Shown here one piece after another: positions 1 through 7,350 of a stretch of DNA of 10,233 nucleotides. The notes beneath the pieces are model-generated. The model made no database searches and was not told the origin of the DNA. It saw nothing but the letters and a program-made list of their open reading frames with translations. Origin of the DNA: Chrysochromulina parva (lineage: Eukaryota; Haptophyta; Prymnesiales; Chrysochromulinaceae); contig PJAB01002154.1 of NCBI GenBank assembly GCA_002887195.1, forward strand, positions 1 through 10,233. Reading direction: 5' to 3'. Every line of letters begins with the position of its first letter. Positions within the stretch are counted from its first letter, which is position 1. Position numbers and translations under genes: made by a program.

Positions 1-326
1 CGGGCGTACAGTACACGCCGCCGGAGTTTCGCGTGAAGAAGAAGCGCCTCGCCCCGCGGCACAAACGCGAAGCCCTCTCTTTCCTCTCCGAGATCGAGCA
101 GGAGGCGCTGCCCGCGGATGCCGGGCAGGAGGACGAAGAGGAAGCACTCACCGGCCCCACCATCCTGTCAGACTTGCGCGCGGAGCAGAAGGGCCAAGAG
201 GCCTCAGCCTCGCGCGCGGAGGTCAGGCAGACGGGCCATGAGGAAGCAACCTCCGGCCCTGCCACGGCCTCAGCATCCAATCCTCCAGAAGGGGCGGAGG
301 CGAGGCTGGGGTGGTCCGTGGCGTAG
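1..326 (+). CDS. Possible C-terminal end of an unrecognised protein (partial at left edge)
   Basis: A reading frame is open from base 3 to a TAG at 324-326, so if it is a gene its start lies outside the window or in an earlier exon. The first in-window GTG (33-35) is not a credible eukaryotic start. The visible part, about 107 residues, begins with a basic stretch (PPEFRVKKKRLAPRHKRE), then an acidic, Glu/Asp-rich segment (QEDEEEA) and an Ala/Ser/Pro-rich, probably disordered tail. The basic-then-acidic composition is common in nucleolar or RNA-binding proteins, but I recognise no domain and assign no function. A second frame (118-399) is also open across part of this stretch, so an ORF of this length can arise by chance in such GC-rich DNA. 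It is listed because it is open to the edge and lies upstream of, and in the same orientation as, the channel gene. Confidence 0.35.
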   Translation, partial: GVQYTPPEFRVKKKRLAPRHKREALSFLSEIEQEALPADAGQEDEEEALTGPTILSDLRAEQKGQEASASRAEVRQTGHEEATSGPATASASNPPEGAEARLGWSVA

Positions 327-650
327 GGTCGGACGGGGCAGAGGCGAGCCGAAGATCTTTTTGGCTAACCACCTTTTCACGAGACATCAGAAGTTATAAG
401 ATCAACGGCGCGGCGTGAACGCCGTCTGGGTCTGCGGAGTGCGGTCTGGATTGAACTATAGATTCGATCTGCCTTTTGAGGGCTTGCGACGGATTACGCC
501 CAAACTACAAGTATCGCGGCGCGGCTGCATGCGCGGTTTGAACGCCCGCCACGAAAATATCCTATTGGTCAAACTGCCAAACTTGCAGAACCGTACAGTA
601 CTAACCAAGTTTCTACCTGACACGAGTCCGACTAGAGTCCGAATCTGGGC
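327..650 (+). other. Intergenic region and presumed 5' flank of the channel gene
   Basis: No convincing gene is seen here. An in-frame stop (TAG, 633-635) sits just upstream of the channel ATG at 651, which supports that ATG as the start in an intronless 5' end. A TATAAG hexamer at 395-400 and a short inverted repeat (ACGGCG...CGCCGT) near 405-425 are visible, but both are too weak to call promoter elements. Confidence 0.5.
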
Positions 651-3614
651 ATGCCTTCACCCGAATCCGTCATGGAGTCCTTACCAAGGCCACGGCCCGT
701 AGCCGTGGAATCAACGCAGCAGCCAATATACACGGTCGACATTTTGCTCAGCGTGCCGACCATCGCGGTGGAGCCGCTCATGGCGGTCTTGCAATCGGCG
801 CTGCAGCAGCTCGGGCAGGGTCCACCCAGCAGGGGTGCGCCGCCGTCAGCCTACACGCAGCAGCAGGCACGTGCTCAGCTATGGGCGCCCGCTCCCGCAC
901 CCAAGAACGAAAAGATATCCCCGATGCCCAACTCTGTGCCCACAGCGGCGGGCGGCTCGCTACAAGTGTTGAAGGTGCTGCAGGCAATGAAGCCGCCTGA
1001 GAAGAAGGGCTCGTCGCCGCCACGGTGCGATCGAGAGCGTCTTCCCAGTTCCGAGGCGGACGACGGTGTCCACCATCAGAATGTGATCACGAACAGCAGG
1101 TTGCGCAGAGCGAGTCGCGAGGCGGAGGACGATGTGATCCAGAAGGATTACCGGCTGCAGCCCGCGGAGAGTTTGATCAAGAGCAGCACCGACGTGAAAA
1201 ACATGCTTACCGACATGAAAAAGGAACAGATGGTGATCGTCAAGAAGAGAGATCAGAAAAACGAAGGCCCCGGTGATGGGGACCACCAGCGCTTATCCCA
1301 GCACAAGATGCGCTCCACCTCATCGTCGTTCAGAGCGCAAACTCGCATCGTGAAGGTCAGAGGGTCGTCGAGCAGTCAAGGCGTCAGCAACGCCGAGGAC
1401 GAGTTTGGAGGGGCCACTGCCGAAGTCCAACTGTCGATTGTGGGCAAAGTGATGCAGGCGGCGCAGAAGCAGCGAGCACGGACGAGTTCGCTGGGCGGCG
1501 CGCCGCAAGGGATGTGGCGGCGCTACATGGGCCCCCCCAACACGAACAACTTTGACACCCTGGAGGAGGGCGAGGTGGGCTGCATGTTCCGACCAGATAG
1601 CCGGTGGCGCCGCCGGTGGGACAGCGTCGGGCTGCTGGCGACGCTGTTGACGCTGATCGTGCAGCCGCTGCAGTTCGCCTTCAATTCCGACTTCAACTTG
1701 GAGGCGGGCATCAACCTGATGACGCTTTCGGCCGTCTGCGATCTCTTCTTCATCGTGGACCTCTTCGTGCACTTCCGCACCGCCCGATACAACCAAAGTG
1801 GACGGCTCGACTTTAGCCCGCGCCGCTGCGCGCGCCGCTACATTCGGGGCGGCTTCTTTGCAGACCTGCTCGCGGCCTTGTTTCCGATGGACCTCATAGG
1901 GCTCCTCGTGGTCACTTCGGGTGGCGATCCGAATTCGATTGACAAGCACTTCGCGCTCTTCAAGTTCATGCGCGCGTGGGGACTGAACCGGGGCGTCCAG
2001 AAGTGCATCGCGCTCGCCGTGGGCGAAGATGGCGACTTCAACCCGGCGCTCGCGACGATGATCACCTACAGCGTGTACATGCTGCTCTTCTGGCACTGGT
2101 CGGCCCTGCTCTGGTGGGTCATTGGCGGCGCGGGCCGGGTGGATGACGAATTCGGACCTTCGCCGCTGCTCGCCGACGGCACGTCGATCCTCCAAAGGTA
2201 CATGACCTCCATGTACTGGTCGATCGCAATCACGAGTAAAGTCCGTGAGCCCATGCCTAACATGAGCCGTCAGTACAGCTGGGACCTCACCTTCTTCTCG
2301 AACGTGGTGATCACAAGCGGCCTCATCTTCCAGGCGATGCTCACCGGCGCGGCCTCCGGTGTCGTCATCTCGCTCGACTCAGCTGCCGCGGAGTACAATC
2401 GTAGGCTCACGCGCATCTCGTCGTACCTCGACTTCAAGCGCACGCCGAAGAGCCTCAAGAAGCGGGTCCAAAAGTACTACCGCTTCGTGTGGTCGTCGAC
2501 GGGCTCGATGGACCCCGACGAGGTCATGCCCCACCTGCCCGCGCCACTCAAGGCCCAGATGGATATCCACTCGTGCCGGAGTGTCTTCGTCTCCATCCCC
2601 GTCTTCCAGGCGTGCGAACCACACGAGATCCTGCAGATGATTCAGGGCCTGCAATCGCACCTGGCGCTGCCGAGCGACCTCGTCATCAAGATGGGCTCGA
2701 TGGGGCGTGGTCTATTCTTCATCATGCGCGGCACCGTCAACATCAAGCGCAAGGAGCCCAAGCTGACCGATGCACAGCAGGCCGAGCTCAAGCTCAAGTT
2801 CGACGAGATGGATGACGACCGGTCGGGCGCGGTCGACTTCAAAGAGCTGCGCGCCGCGATCCGCGCTCTCGGCTACCAGATCAAGTCCACCGACCTGAAG
2901 AAGCTCATAGACGGCATCGACGCGGACGGCTCCGGCCTCATCGAGTTCCCCGAGTTCATGGAGATGGTCCTCAAGAACAAGGAGTTCCTCGCGGCAGTCT
3001 ACCCAGACGCCCTCGAAGACTTTGACGACGGTGTTGACCAATCCGAGGGCTTCTTCGGCGAGGAGACGACCCTCTCCAAGTGCCCCTCGACGCTCAAGGT
3101 GCAGGCGGTCACGTACTGCGACTTTTTCGTGTTGCCGGTGGCCGTGCTCGACTCGGTACTCGAGCAGAACAAGGACATGCGCACCCTCGTCGCGCAGTAC
3201 GCCGCCCGCAACACGAGCAAGCTCCGTAAGGGCTTCAAGAAGGCGATGCTCTGCAGGGCCGGGGCCAGCAACTGGGGTAGCTTCACCAGCAAGGATCCAA
3301 AGAGCGAGCAGCTAGCCTCGGAGGGGGCGGGCGGCGTCGGCCTACCGGCCGCGGCCGAGCCCCCTTTGTCGCGTTCGGCCTCGGAGGCAAGCGGCGCGGA
3401 CGCTCCACCTAAGCGTCCTGCTGGACGTCCTGCTGCGTCGCGTTCAGCCGCGGAGCAGATGTCGGAGCAGATGTCGCGTCCATCGGATGTCGAGATGATG
3501 GAGGCAGAGCACGCGGCGCTCCGAAAGGTGGCGCTGCGCCGGGCCGCGGCGGCCACTCGTATCTCACCCAATCTGGCGCCCAATGCGCCAGTCGAGGTGC
3601 AGAATTGGTGGTGA
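651..3614 (+). CDS. Cyclic-nucleotide-gated-type ion channel with an EF-hand pair nested in its nucleotide-binding domain
   Basis: A single exon of 987 residues; the ATG at 651 follows an in-frame stop. Residues 1-317 are charged, low-complexity and without a recognised domain. The membrane part follows: S1 about 325-345, S2 354-376, S3 400-422, S4 430-455 (sparse positive charges K438, R441, R447, K451), S5 467-492, re-entrant pore 517-540, S6 545-575. A C-linker (576-649, with RISSYLDFKRTPKSLKKRV) and a cNBD (from PVFQACEPHEIL, 650) resemble animal CNG channels. In the cNBD, GRGLFFIMRGTVNI (685-698) is followed by two canonical EF-hand loops (721-732 and 757-768), and the phosphate-binding cassette resumes with GFFGEETTL (800-808). 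The filter region reads TSKVREPMP, not GYG or GET. The tail (850-987) is probably disordered and has a 12-bp tandem duplication (3453-3476). It is presumably a cation channel in the plasma or ciliary membrane, tuned by Ca2+ and/or cyclic nucleotide; conduction and ligand are inferred. Family is firm; ion selectivity is unknown. Confidence 0.94.
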   Translation: MPSPESVMESLPRPRPVAVESTQQPIYTVDILLSVPTIAVEPLMAVLQSALQQLGQGPPSRGAPPSAYTQQQARAQLWAPAPAPKNEKISPMPNSVPTAAGGSLQVLKVLQAMKPPEKKGSSPPRCDRERLPSSEADDGVHHQNVITNSRLRRASREAEDDVIQKDYRLQPAESLIKSSTDVKNMLTDMKKEQMVIVKKRDQKNEGPGDGDHQRLSQHKMRSTSSSFRAQTRIVKVRGSSSSQGVSNAEDEFGGATAEVQLSIVGKVMQAAQKQRARTSSLGGAPQGMWRRYMGPPNTNNFDTLEEGEVGCMFRPDSRWRRRWDSVGLLATLLTLIVQPLQFAFNSDFNLEAGINLMTLSAVCDLFFIVDLFVHFRTARYNQSGRLDFSPRRCARRYIRGGFFADLLAALFPMDLIGLLVVTSGGDPNSIDKHFALFKFMRAWGLNRGVQKCIALAVGEDGDFNPALATMITYSVYMLLFWHWSALLWWVIGGAGRVDDEFGPSPLLADGTSILQRYMTSMYWSIAITSKVREPMPNMSRQYSWDLTFFSNVVITSGLIFQAMLTGAASGVVISLDSAAAEYNRRLTRISSYLDFKRTPKSLKKRVQKYYRFVWSSTGSMDPDEVMPHLPAPLKAQMDIHSCRSVFVSIPVFQACEPHEILQMIQGLQSHLALPSDLVIKMGSMGRGLFFIMRGTVNIKRKEPKLTDAQQAELKLKFDEMDDDRSGAVDFKELRAAIRALGYQIKSTDLKKLIDGIDADGSGLIEFPEFMEMVLKNKEFLAAVYPDALEDFDDGVDQSEGFFGEETTLSKCPSTLKVQAVTYCDFFVLPVAVLDSVLEQNKDMRTLVAQYAARNTSKLRKGFKKAMLCRAGASNWGSFTSKDPKSEQLASEGAGGVGLPAAAEPPLSRSASEASGADAPPKRPAGRPAASRSAAEQMSEQMSRPSDVEMMEAEHAALRKVALRRAAAATRISPNLAPNAPVEVQNWW

Positions 3615-3638
3615 GTTAGTGGTGAGTTAGTGGTGAGT
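3608..3638 (+). repeat. 11-bp tandem repeat spanning the channel stop codon, with three GTGAGT donor-like sites
   Basis: The unit GTGGTGAGTTA occurs at 3608-3618 and 3619-3629, with a 9-base partial copy at 3630-3638. The channel stop TGA (3612-3614) lies inside the first copy. Each copy holds GTGAGT (3611, 3622, 3633), a near-ideal 5' splice-site core. Confidence 0.85.
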
Positions 3639-3730
3639 GTGTGCGCAGCCACTCTAGGACGGCGCGGCCGAGGCGTGGGACGCCCGCGTGCTTGCGAGAG
3701 CGGCGAGGGCGAGGGCGACGCACGTAGTAA

Positions 3731-3934
3731 CGAGGCCGAGACCATTCCATAGGCGAGAGCTCTGCGAGAGCGGTCGTGGCACTGTCGGGGCCTCCGCGCC
3801 GCGCCGCCTTTGCCGCTCATTGGGCTTCTAATTGGGCCGCTCCTTGGGCCTCCGCCCCGCGCCGCCATGATGCTTCCTTTGCTGTCCGCCTACGAGCTTG
3901 GAGCTACGAGGCCGCGACCGCGGGACCATTCCAT
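3731..3934. repeat. Diverged direct repeat around ACCATTCCAT
   Basis: The decamer ACCATTCCAT occurs at 3741-3750 and 3925-3934. Each copy is preceded by a GAGGCCG-type stretch and followed by related AGGCGAGAG / ATGCAAGAG sequence. Between them, ATTGGGC recurs and two CCTCCGC-CGCGCCGCC-like segments appear. It looks like an old, decayed duplication of a short non-coding block. Confidence 0.4.
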
Positions 3935-4088
3935 ATGCAAGAGCGTGGGGCTGGGGTCGTGGGTGTTTAGTGTGGGTGTACTCTGACTCTCGTGCATGTA
4001 CGGATGTAGGCGAACGGCGGCCGCGAACCGATGGCGTGGCCGCTGGCAGTGGCACAGGCAGTGACACAGTAGCACACGTGGAGCTGTA

Positions 4089-4196
4089 CCGGCTGTGGAG
4101 GCCGATGGAGGTGCACCGGCTGTGGAGGCTGATGGAGTTGCTCCGGCTGTGGAGGCTGATGGAGTTGCACCGGCTGTGGAGGCTGATGGAGGTGCG
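4089..4196. repeat. 27-bp minisatellite, four copies
   Basis: Four head-to-tail copies begin at 4089, 4116, 4143 and 4170, each starting CCGGCTGTGGAGGC or a close variant, and a partial copy precedes them from about 4078. Copies differ by only a few substitutions. Because 27 is divisible by three and the unit lacks stops in several frames, it makes open frames on both strands that encode 9-residue repeats; I regard these as by-products. Confidence 0.9.
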
Positions 4197-4701
4197 TGGC
4201 GCGCGACAACGTTTTGGGCATGTATGACGAATTACGATAGGATATGCGGTAGAGACCGGAGATGATACGTGTCCCCAGGCCCCTCCCGTGCGAGCGACTA
4301 GCGGCGCGGCAGCGTGTGGACGCGGACGACCGCGACTGGAGGCCGCGGGGCGCGGGCGGATGGCCCGCGCGAATTGGAATTCCGACGCTTGTGGCGTGGT
4401 CGGCGTTATGTGGAATTTGTGGTGCGTCGACGAGACTCCGGCACTCCGCACTCTAGTTTATACACGCGAGATCCGACGGAACTCGAGAAGGAATTCTTTG
4501 GGGGTTGCGTTGGGCCCCAGCCGGAGCCGCCCCAAACTTGTGGCTCTGGGAGGCGCGTGCGCAGACCACTGTGCCTGCATCACCTACCTCGAACGCGTCT
4601 CTGTGTGAATGCATGCATCTCACCACACACCGCACCAGATCATACAGGCGTCAGGCGACCTGAGAAGAAGGTGACAAGGTGTGACACCGTGCCGCTGGGC
4701 A

Positions 4702-5508
4702 TCATGCTAGGTCATGCACCACCCATGCCTCCTCGCTCGCAGGGACGGAGGCAGTCACGGGCCGGGGCGGCCGCGGGGTCAGCGGGGTCGGCGGGCCAGC
4801 CTTGAGGATGGGATTTCCATGTAGACCATGAGGGCACTGGGGACCCAACGGCCCCAACGCTTGTCTGGGTTTGGTGATGGATTGGGCCCCAGTCCTCGAG
4901 TTCTGTTGCTGCATCGCGTTGATGACGGTGACGTTGCGTATGTTGTCGAGGGTGCCCTGAGCAAACTGAAGGAGCTGAGAGTCAGCTAGGCCGACAATGT
5001 GCTGCAACCTCGTGATCCCCCCTGCATCTTTCAACTTGTCGACGTACTCGATCTCCGTGCACATGTTCTGGATCGCCGCAAGCGCGAACAGGAGAGTGGT
5101 CTGGTCGGTCGAGAAAAGGTGTGGGAGAAGGTGATCAAACGCGCCGGCTTCCTTGAGAGCATGCTGACTCAGGTCTGCACGCGGATCAACAGCCGACGAG
5201 TGTGCGAGATTACCCGTGATGTTGATGGCGAGCTGGTGGATCCACACGAGCTCGTGTGTGAGGAGGTTGCTGATGACGGGCACCATGCCGCTCGCACGAA
5301 GCTCCTCACACAGAGCGGCGGCGCGTGCGCCTGATGCGTTGTCGAATTGCATGGCCCAATCGTGCAGCCGCATCGCTAGTGCCTGGTTTTCAGCGATGCC
5401 CTTTTCCTCAGTTTTCTTGAGCTGATCGAGATCGGAGAACGGTGGCGAGCGCACCTGCGTGGGGGCTGCGCTCTGTGGCCTGCGCAAGAAAGATGGCTTT
5501 CTGAACAT
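4702..5508 (-). CDS. Small armadillo-repeat protein
   Basis: It encodes 268 residues from the ATG at 5508; the same frame is open back to a stop near 5596-5598 but has no earlier ATG. The stop is TGA at 4702-4704. Residues 1-45 are basic and Ser/Pro-rich, then a short charged helix. Residues about 62-200 form roughly three helical repeats of armadillo type: ALCEELRASGMVPVISNLL with WIHQLAINITGNLA (66-102), ALKEAGAFDHLLPHLF with LLFALAAIQNMC (117-150), and VDKLKDAGGITRLQHIV with LLQFAQGTLDNIRNV (156-193). The G-[MAG]-[VFI]-xx-[IL] turns and Asn-rich third helices are typical of ARM repeats. The tail (about 205-268) is Pro/Gly-rich. ARM repeats bind peptides or partner proteins, and three repeats is short, so this may be an adaptor or one end of a larger spliced protein. 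The partner is unknown. An alpha-solenoid of HEAT type is the main alternative. Confidence 0.72.
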   Translation of the reverse strand: MFRKPSFLRRPQSAAPTQVRSPPFSDLDQLKKTEEKGIAENQALAMRLHDWAMQFDNASGARAAALCEELRASGMVPVISNLLTHELVWIHQLAINITGNLAHSSAVDPRADLSQHALKEAGAFDHLLPHLFSTDQTTLLFALAAIQNMCTEIEYVDKLKDAGGITRLQHIVGLADSQLLQFAQGTLDNIRNVTVINAMQQQNSRTGAQSITKPRQALGPLGPQCPHGLHGNPILKAGPPTPLTPRPPRPVTASVPASEEAWVVHDLA

Positions 5509-6030
5509 GGCAAGATCACTCTGTAGAGGAACGAAATTCACGGTCGGCGACCCAACGGGTTGCAGGGATGTTGAGGCGGGTTTTTTTGCGAGCTCTCAAT
5601 CGCGCGCCGAGCCGTTACGGGAAGGTCTGAAAAGTTGGAAGACATGCATTCGGCAAGGCGGATAGGGCGGGGGATGGGTACGGTGACTCAAGGGACAAGG
5701 GTCGCAAGGACCATTTTCCCCCAATCTGTCACCAACTGGACGTACGGGTAGCGTGCAAGTTACACTACTATCCACACCTGCGTCAGGGTCACGCCATTTG
5801 GGCCAGCCTCTAGTTACAGGCGCTTCTTTCAAAGGCTGCGGGCGGGCGTGAGGGGTGGAGGGGTATGGGCGGCTGTCGAGGGCGGCTGCCGGCATGGCTG
5901 CCGGCAGGCCGGGGCCTCCGAAGCCCATCGCGAGTCGGGACGGCGCTCGGGACGGCGCGGCACCCTCCCAAAAGTCCATGATCATGCCCAACACGACGCG
6001 TTTGCTCACGCTGGTCTGCGCCCGCGCCGA
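5509..6030 (-). other. Intergenic region: 5' flank of the armadillo gene and 3' flank of NOP53
   Basis: I see no convincing gene. A 7-base T run at 5581-5587 lies about 75 bases upstream of the armadillo ATG. Open frames here (for example 5596-6009 minus) have no recognisable protein character and probably reflect GC richness. Confidence 0.5.
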
Positions 6031-7350
6031 TCACATCCAGGCGGGCAGTGGGCCACGATAATGAGGCGACTTGTACAGGAGAGACTTGTTCGAATCCTTT
6101 TGGATGAGGCGCCGCCCTCCCTTTTGGCCATGCGGACCGAATTTGCCCTTGCGCTTCCGTTGCACCCGCACCTCGACAAGGTGGCGCGCCTGCAGTGAGT
6201 CGAAGCGGTCCGCGAGCAGTGACCCCTCCGTGCTCATCTGCCGCAGGGCACTTGGCTGCTCATCGCTCAAGAGCACGTCTGGGCGCTTGGGCACGTAACG
6301 CTTGCCCGCGAGCTTCTTCGGCAGCGCCGCGGCCCACGCGGCCTCGTGCTCCTGCCTGGCGCGCAACTCGGCACTCTCCTTCTTCAGCTCCGAGAGCAGC
6401 GCGCCCACGCGCCCCAGCTGCCGCTCGCGTTTGCGCGCCGCCGCCGCCGCACGCTCCTCCTTCTCCCTTTCCTTGGCACGTTCGCGCCGGTTACGCTGCG
6501 CCTTAGTGAGCTTCTCCTTGTCGACGTGCCACGCCGAGCGCTCTGCCGCCTCACCCTCCTCGGCGTCATCCTCGTCGTCCTCGTCCGCTCCCGGCGCTTC
6601 CTGGAGGAGGGGCGCGCTCTTGGCAGCCTCGCGCTCCGCGGCCAGCCGCGCAGTGGTCTCCTCATCCTCTGACTCGTCGTCCGAGTGATGAAAGAGCGAG
6701 TTGCGGTGCAACTGCTCGCGCCGCAACCGCTCGAGCTCATGGCCCACAGCCTGATCAAGTAGCTCCTTATGCGCGCTCGCCGTCGGGTTCCACGACGCGC
6801 CCTCCGCTGGCATCACCACGGCGACGCTCACGGTCGACGCCTCGGGCGGGCGACGCTGCCGCTTGGCACGCGACCCAGCGTCGTCGGCGCCGCCACCCCA
6901 CACGTCGAGCGCTTCTTGCTGGGGCGGGGCGGTGATGGCGGCGAGCGCAGCCTGGGCCCGATGCTGCACGAGGCCCTTGACGGCCCTGGCCACCTTGTAC
7001 CTGATCTCGAGCGTTTTCTTCGACGGTCCGGCACGTTGCTTCTGGGACGGCGGCTTGACCACCGTCGGGATGAACGGATTGGCTGCGAGCTTGCGCTCCA
7101 CGGACAAGGACGTTCGTGACACGTCGCCAACCGGTTTGGTGCGGTGGCCAACGACCACCTTTGATTGGGGCACGGCGGGCTGCAGCTCGAAAAGCTGCTC
7201 GTTGGTCAGCCCGGATACGGACCCACCCGTCCGCCGCTCGAGATCCACCTGCTCACGCGCCGCCAGCGCAGCGGCCTCGAAGGCCTTGCCGCGCTTGCGC
7301 CACGAGGCCGTGGACTGCTTCTTGTTGGCCGTCTTGCGATTCTTGGCCAT
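6031..7350 (-). CDS. NOP53: Ribosome biogenesis protein NOP53 (GLTSCR2/PICT1 family)
   Basis: It encodes 439 residues from the ATG at 7350 (MAKNRKTANKKQ); the frame is open further upstream but without an ATG. NOP53 is a nucleolar 60S assembly factor that in yeast recruits the exosome helicase Mtr4 to trim the 3' end of 5.8S rRNA precursors. Family signs, in order: an N-terminal basic segment with SWRKRG (about 16-21); RRTGGSVSGLTNEQLFEL (39-56), matching the human segment that holds the Mtr4-binding motif; PAEGASWNP (181-189), the conserved GAS[YW]NP motif; an acidic tract (221-271); long Arg/Lys/Glu/Ala helices (about 278-345); and the C-terminal signature KRYVPKRPDVLLSDE...STEGSLLADRFDSLQARHLVE (349-393), followed by basic residues. 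Length is close to the human and yeast proteins. The Mtr4-binding motif reads LFELQ rather than LFx-hydrophobic-D. The last 35 or so residues are not obviously conserved. No intron is evident. Confidence 0.93.
   Translation of the reverse strand: MAKNRKTANKKQSTASWRKRGKAFEAAALAAREQVDLERRTGGSVSGLTNEQLFELQPAVPQSKVVVGHRTKPVGDVSRTSLSVERKLAANPFIPTVVKPPSQKQRAGPSKKTLEIRYKVARAVKGLVQHRAQAALAAITAPPQQEALDVWGGGADDAGSRAKRQRRPPEASTVSVAVVMPAEGASWNPTASAHKELLDQAVGHELERLRREQLHRNSLFHHSDDESEDEETTARLAAEREAAKSAPLLQEAPGADEDDEDDAEEGEAAERSAWHVDKEKLTKAQRNRRERAKEREKEERAAAAARKRERQLGRVGALLSELKKESAELRARQEHEAAWAAALPKKLAGKRYVPKRPDVLLSDEQPSALRQMSTEGSLLADRFDSLQARHLVEVRVQRKRKGKFGPHGQKGGRRLIQKDSNKSLLYKSPHYRGPLPAWM

Larger units (their letters stand above)
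3615..4701. other. Convergent intergenic region with repeats, no convincing gene
   Basis: This lies between the 3' end of the plus-strand channel gene and the 3' end of the minus-strand armadillo gene, so it should hold both 3' UTRs. Several open frames run through it on both strands (for example 3828-4451 minus and 3898-4227 plus). Their translations are biased (Arg/Ala/Pro/His-rich) or simply reflect the 27-bp repeat, and none resembles a known protein. No tRNA or rRNA-like structure was noticed. Confidence 0.6.

Noticed and set aside
1320..2195. Minus-strand open frame (291 residues) under the channel gene
   Set aside because: It is an antisense shadow of the GC-rich channel coding region, with no domain and a biased Arg/Ala/His/Val composition.
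2999..3868. Minus-strand open frame (289 residues) overlapping the channel C-terminus
   Set aside because: It overlaps confirmed cNBD coding sequence, is Ser/Arg/Pro/Ala-rich and resembles no protein.
4089..4196. Possible CRISPR array
   Set aside because: The 27-bp units are directly adjacent with no unique spacers, and the context is a eukaryotic nuclear genome.
3898..4227. Plus-strand open frame with LWRLMELHR repeats, as a possible spliced C-terminal exon of the channel
   Set aside because: Other frames on both strands are equally open across the repeat, and no conserved exon boundary joins it to the channel.
3828..4451. Minus-strand open frame (207 residues) with SISLHSR-type repeats
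   Set aside because: The repeats are the 27-bp minisatellite read in one of several open frames; the flanking sequence has no protein character.
6302..6688. Plus-strand Ser/Ala-rich open frame within NOP53
   Set aside because: It is antisense to the acidic and charged-helix part of NOP53, whose conserved motifs lie on both sides in the minus frame.
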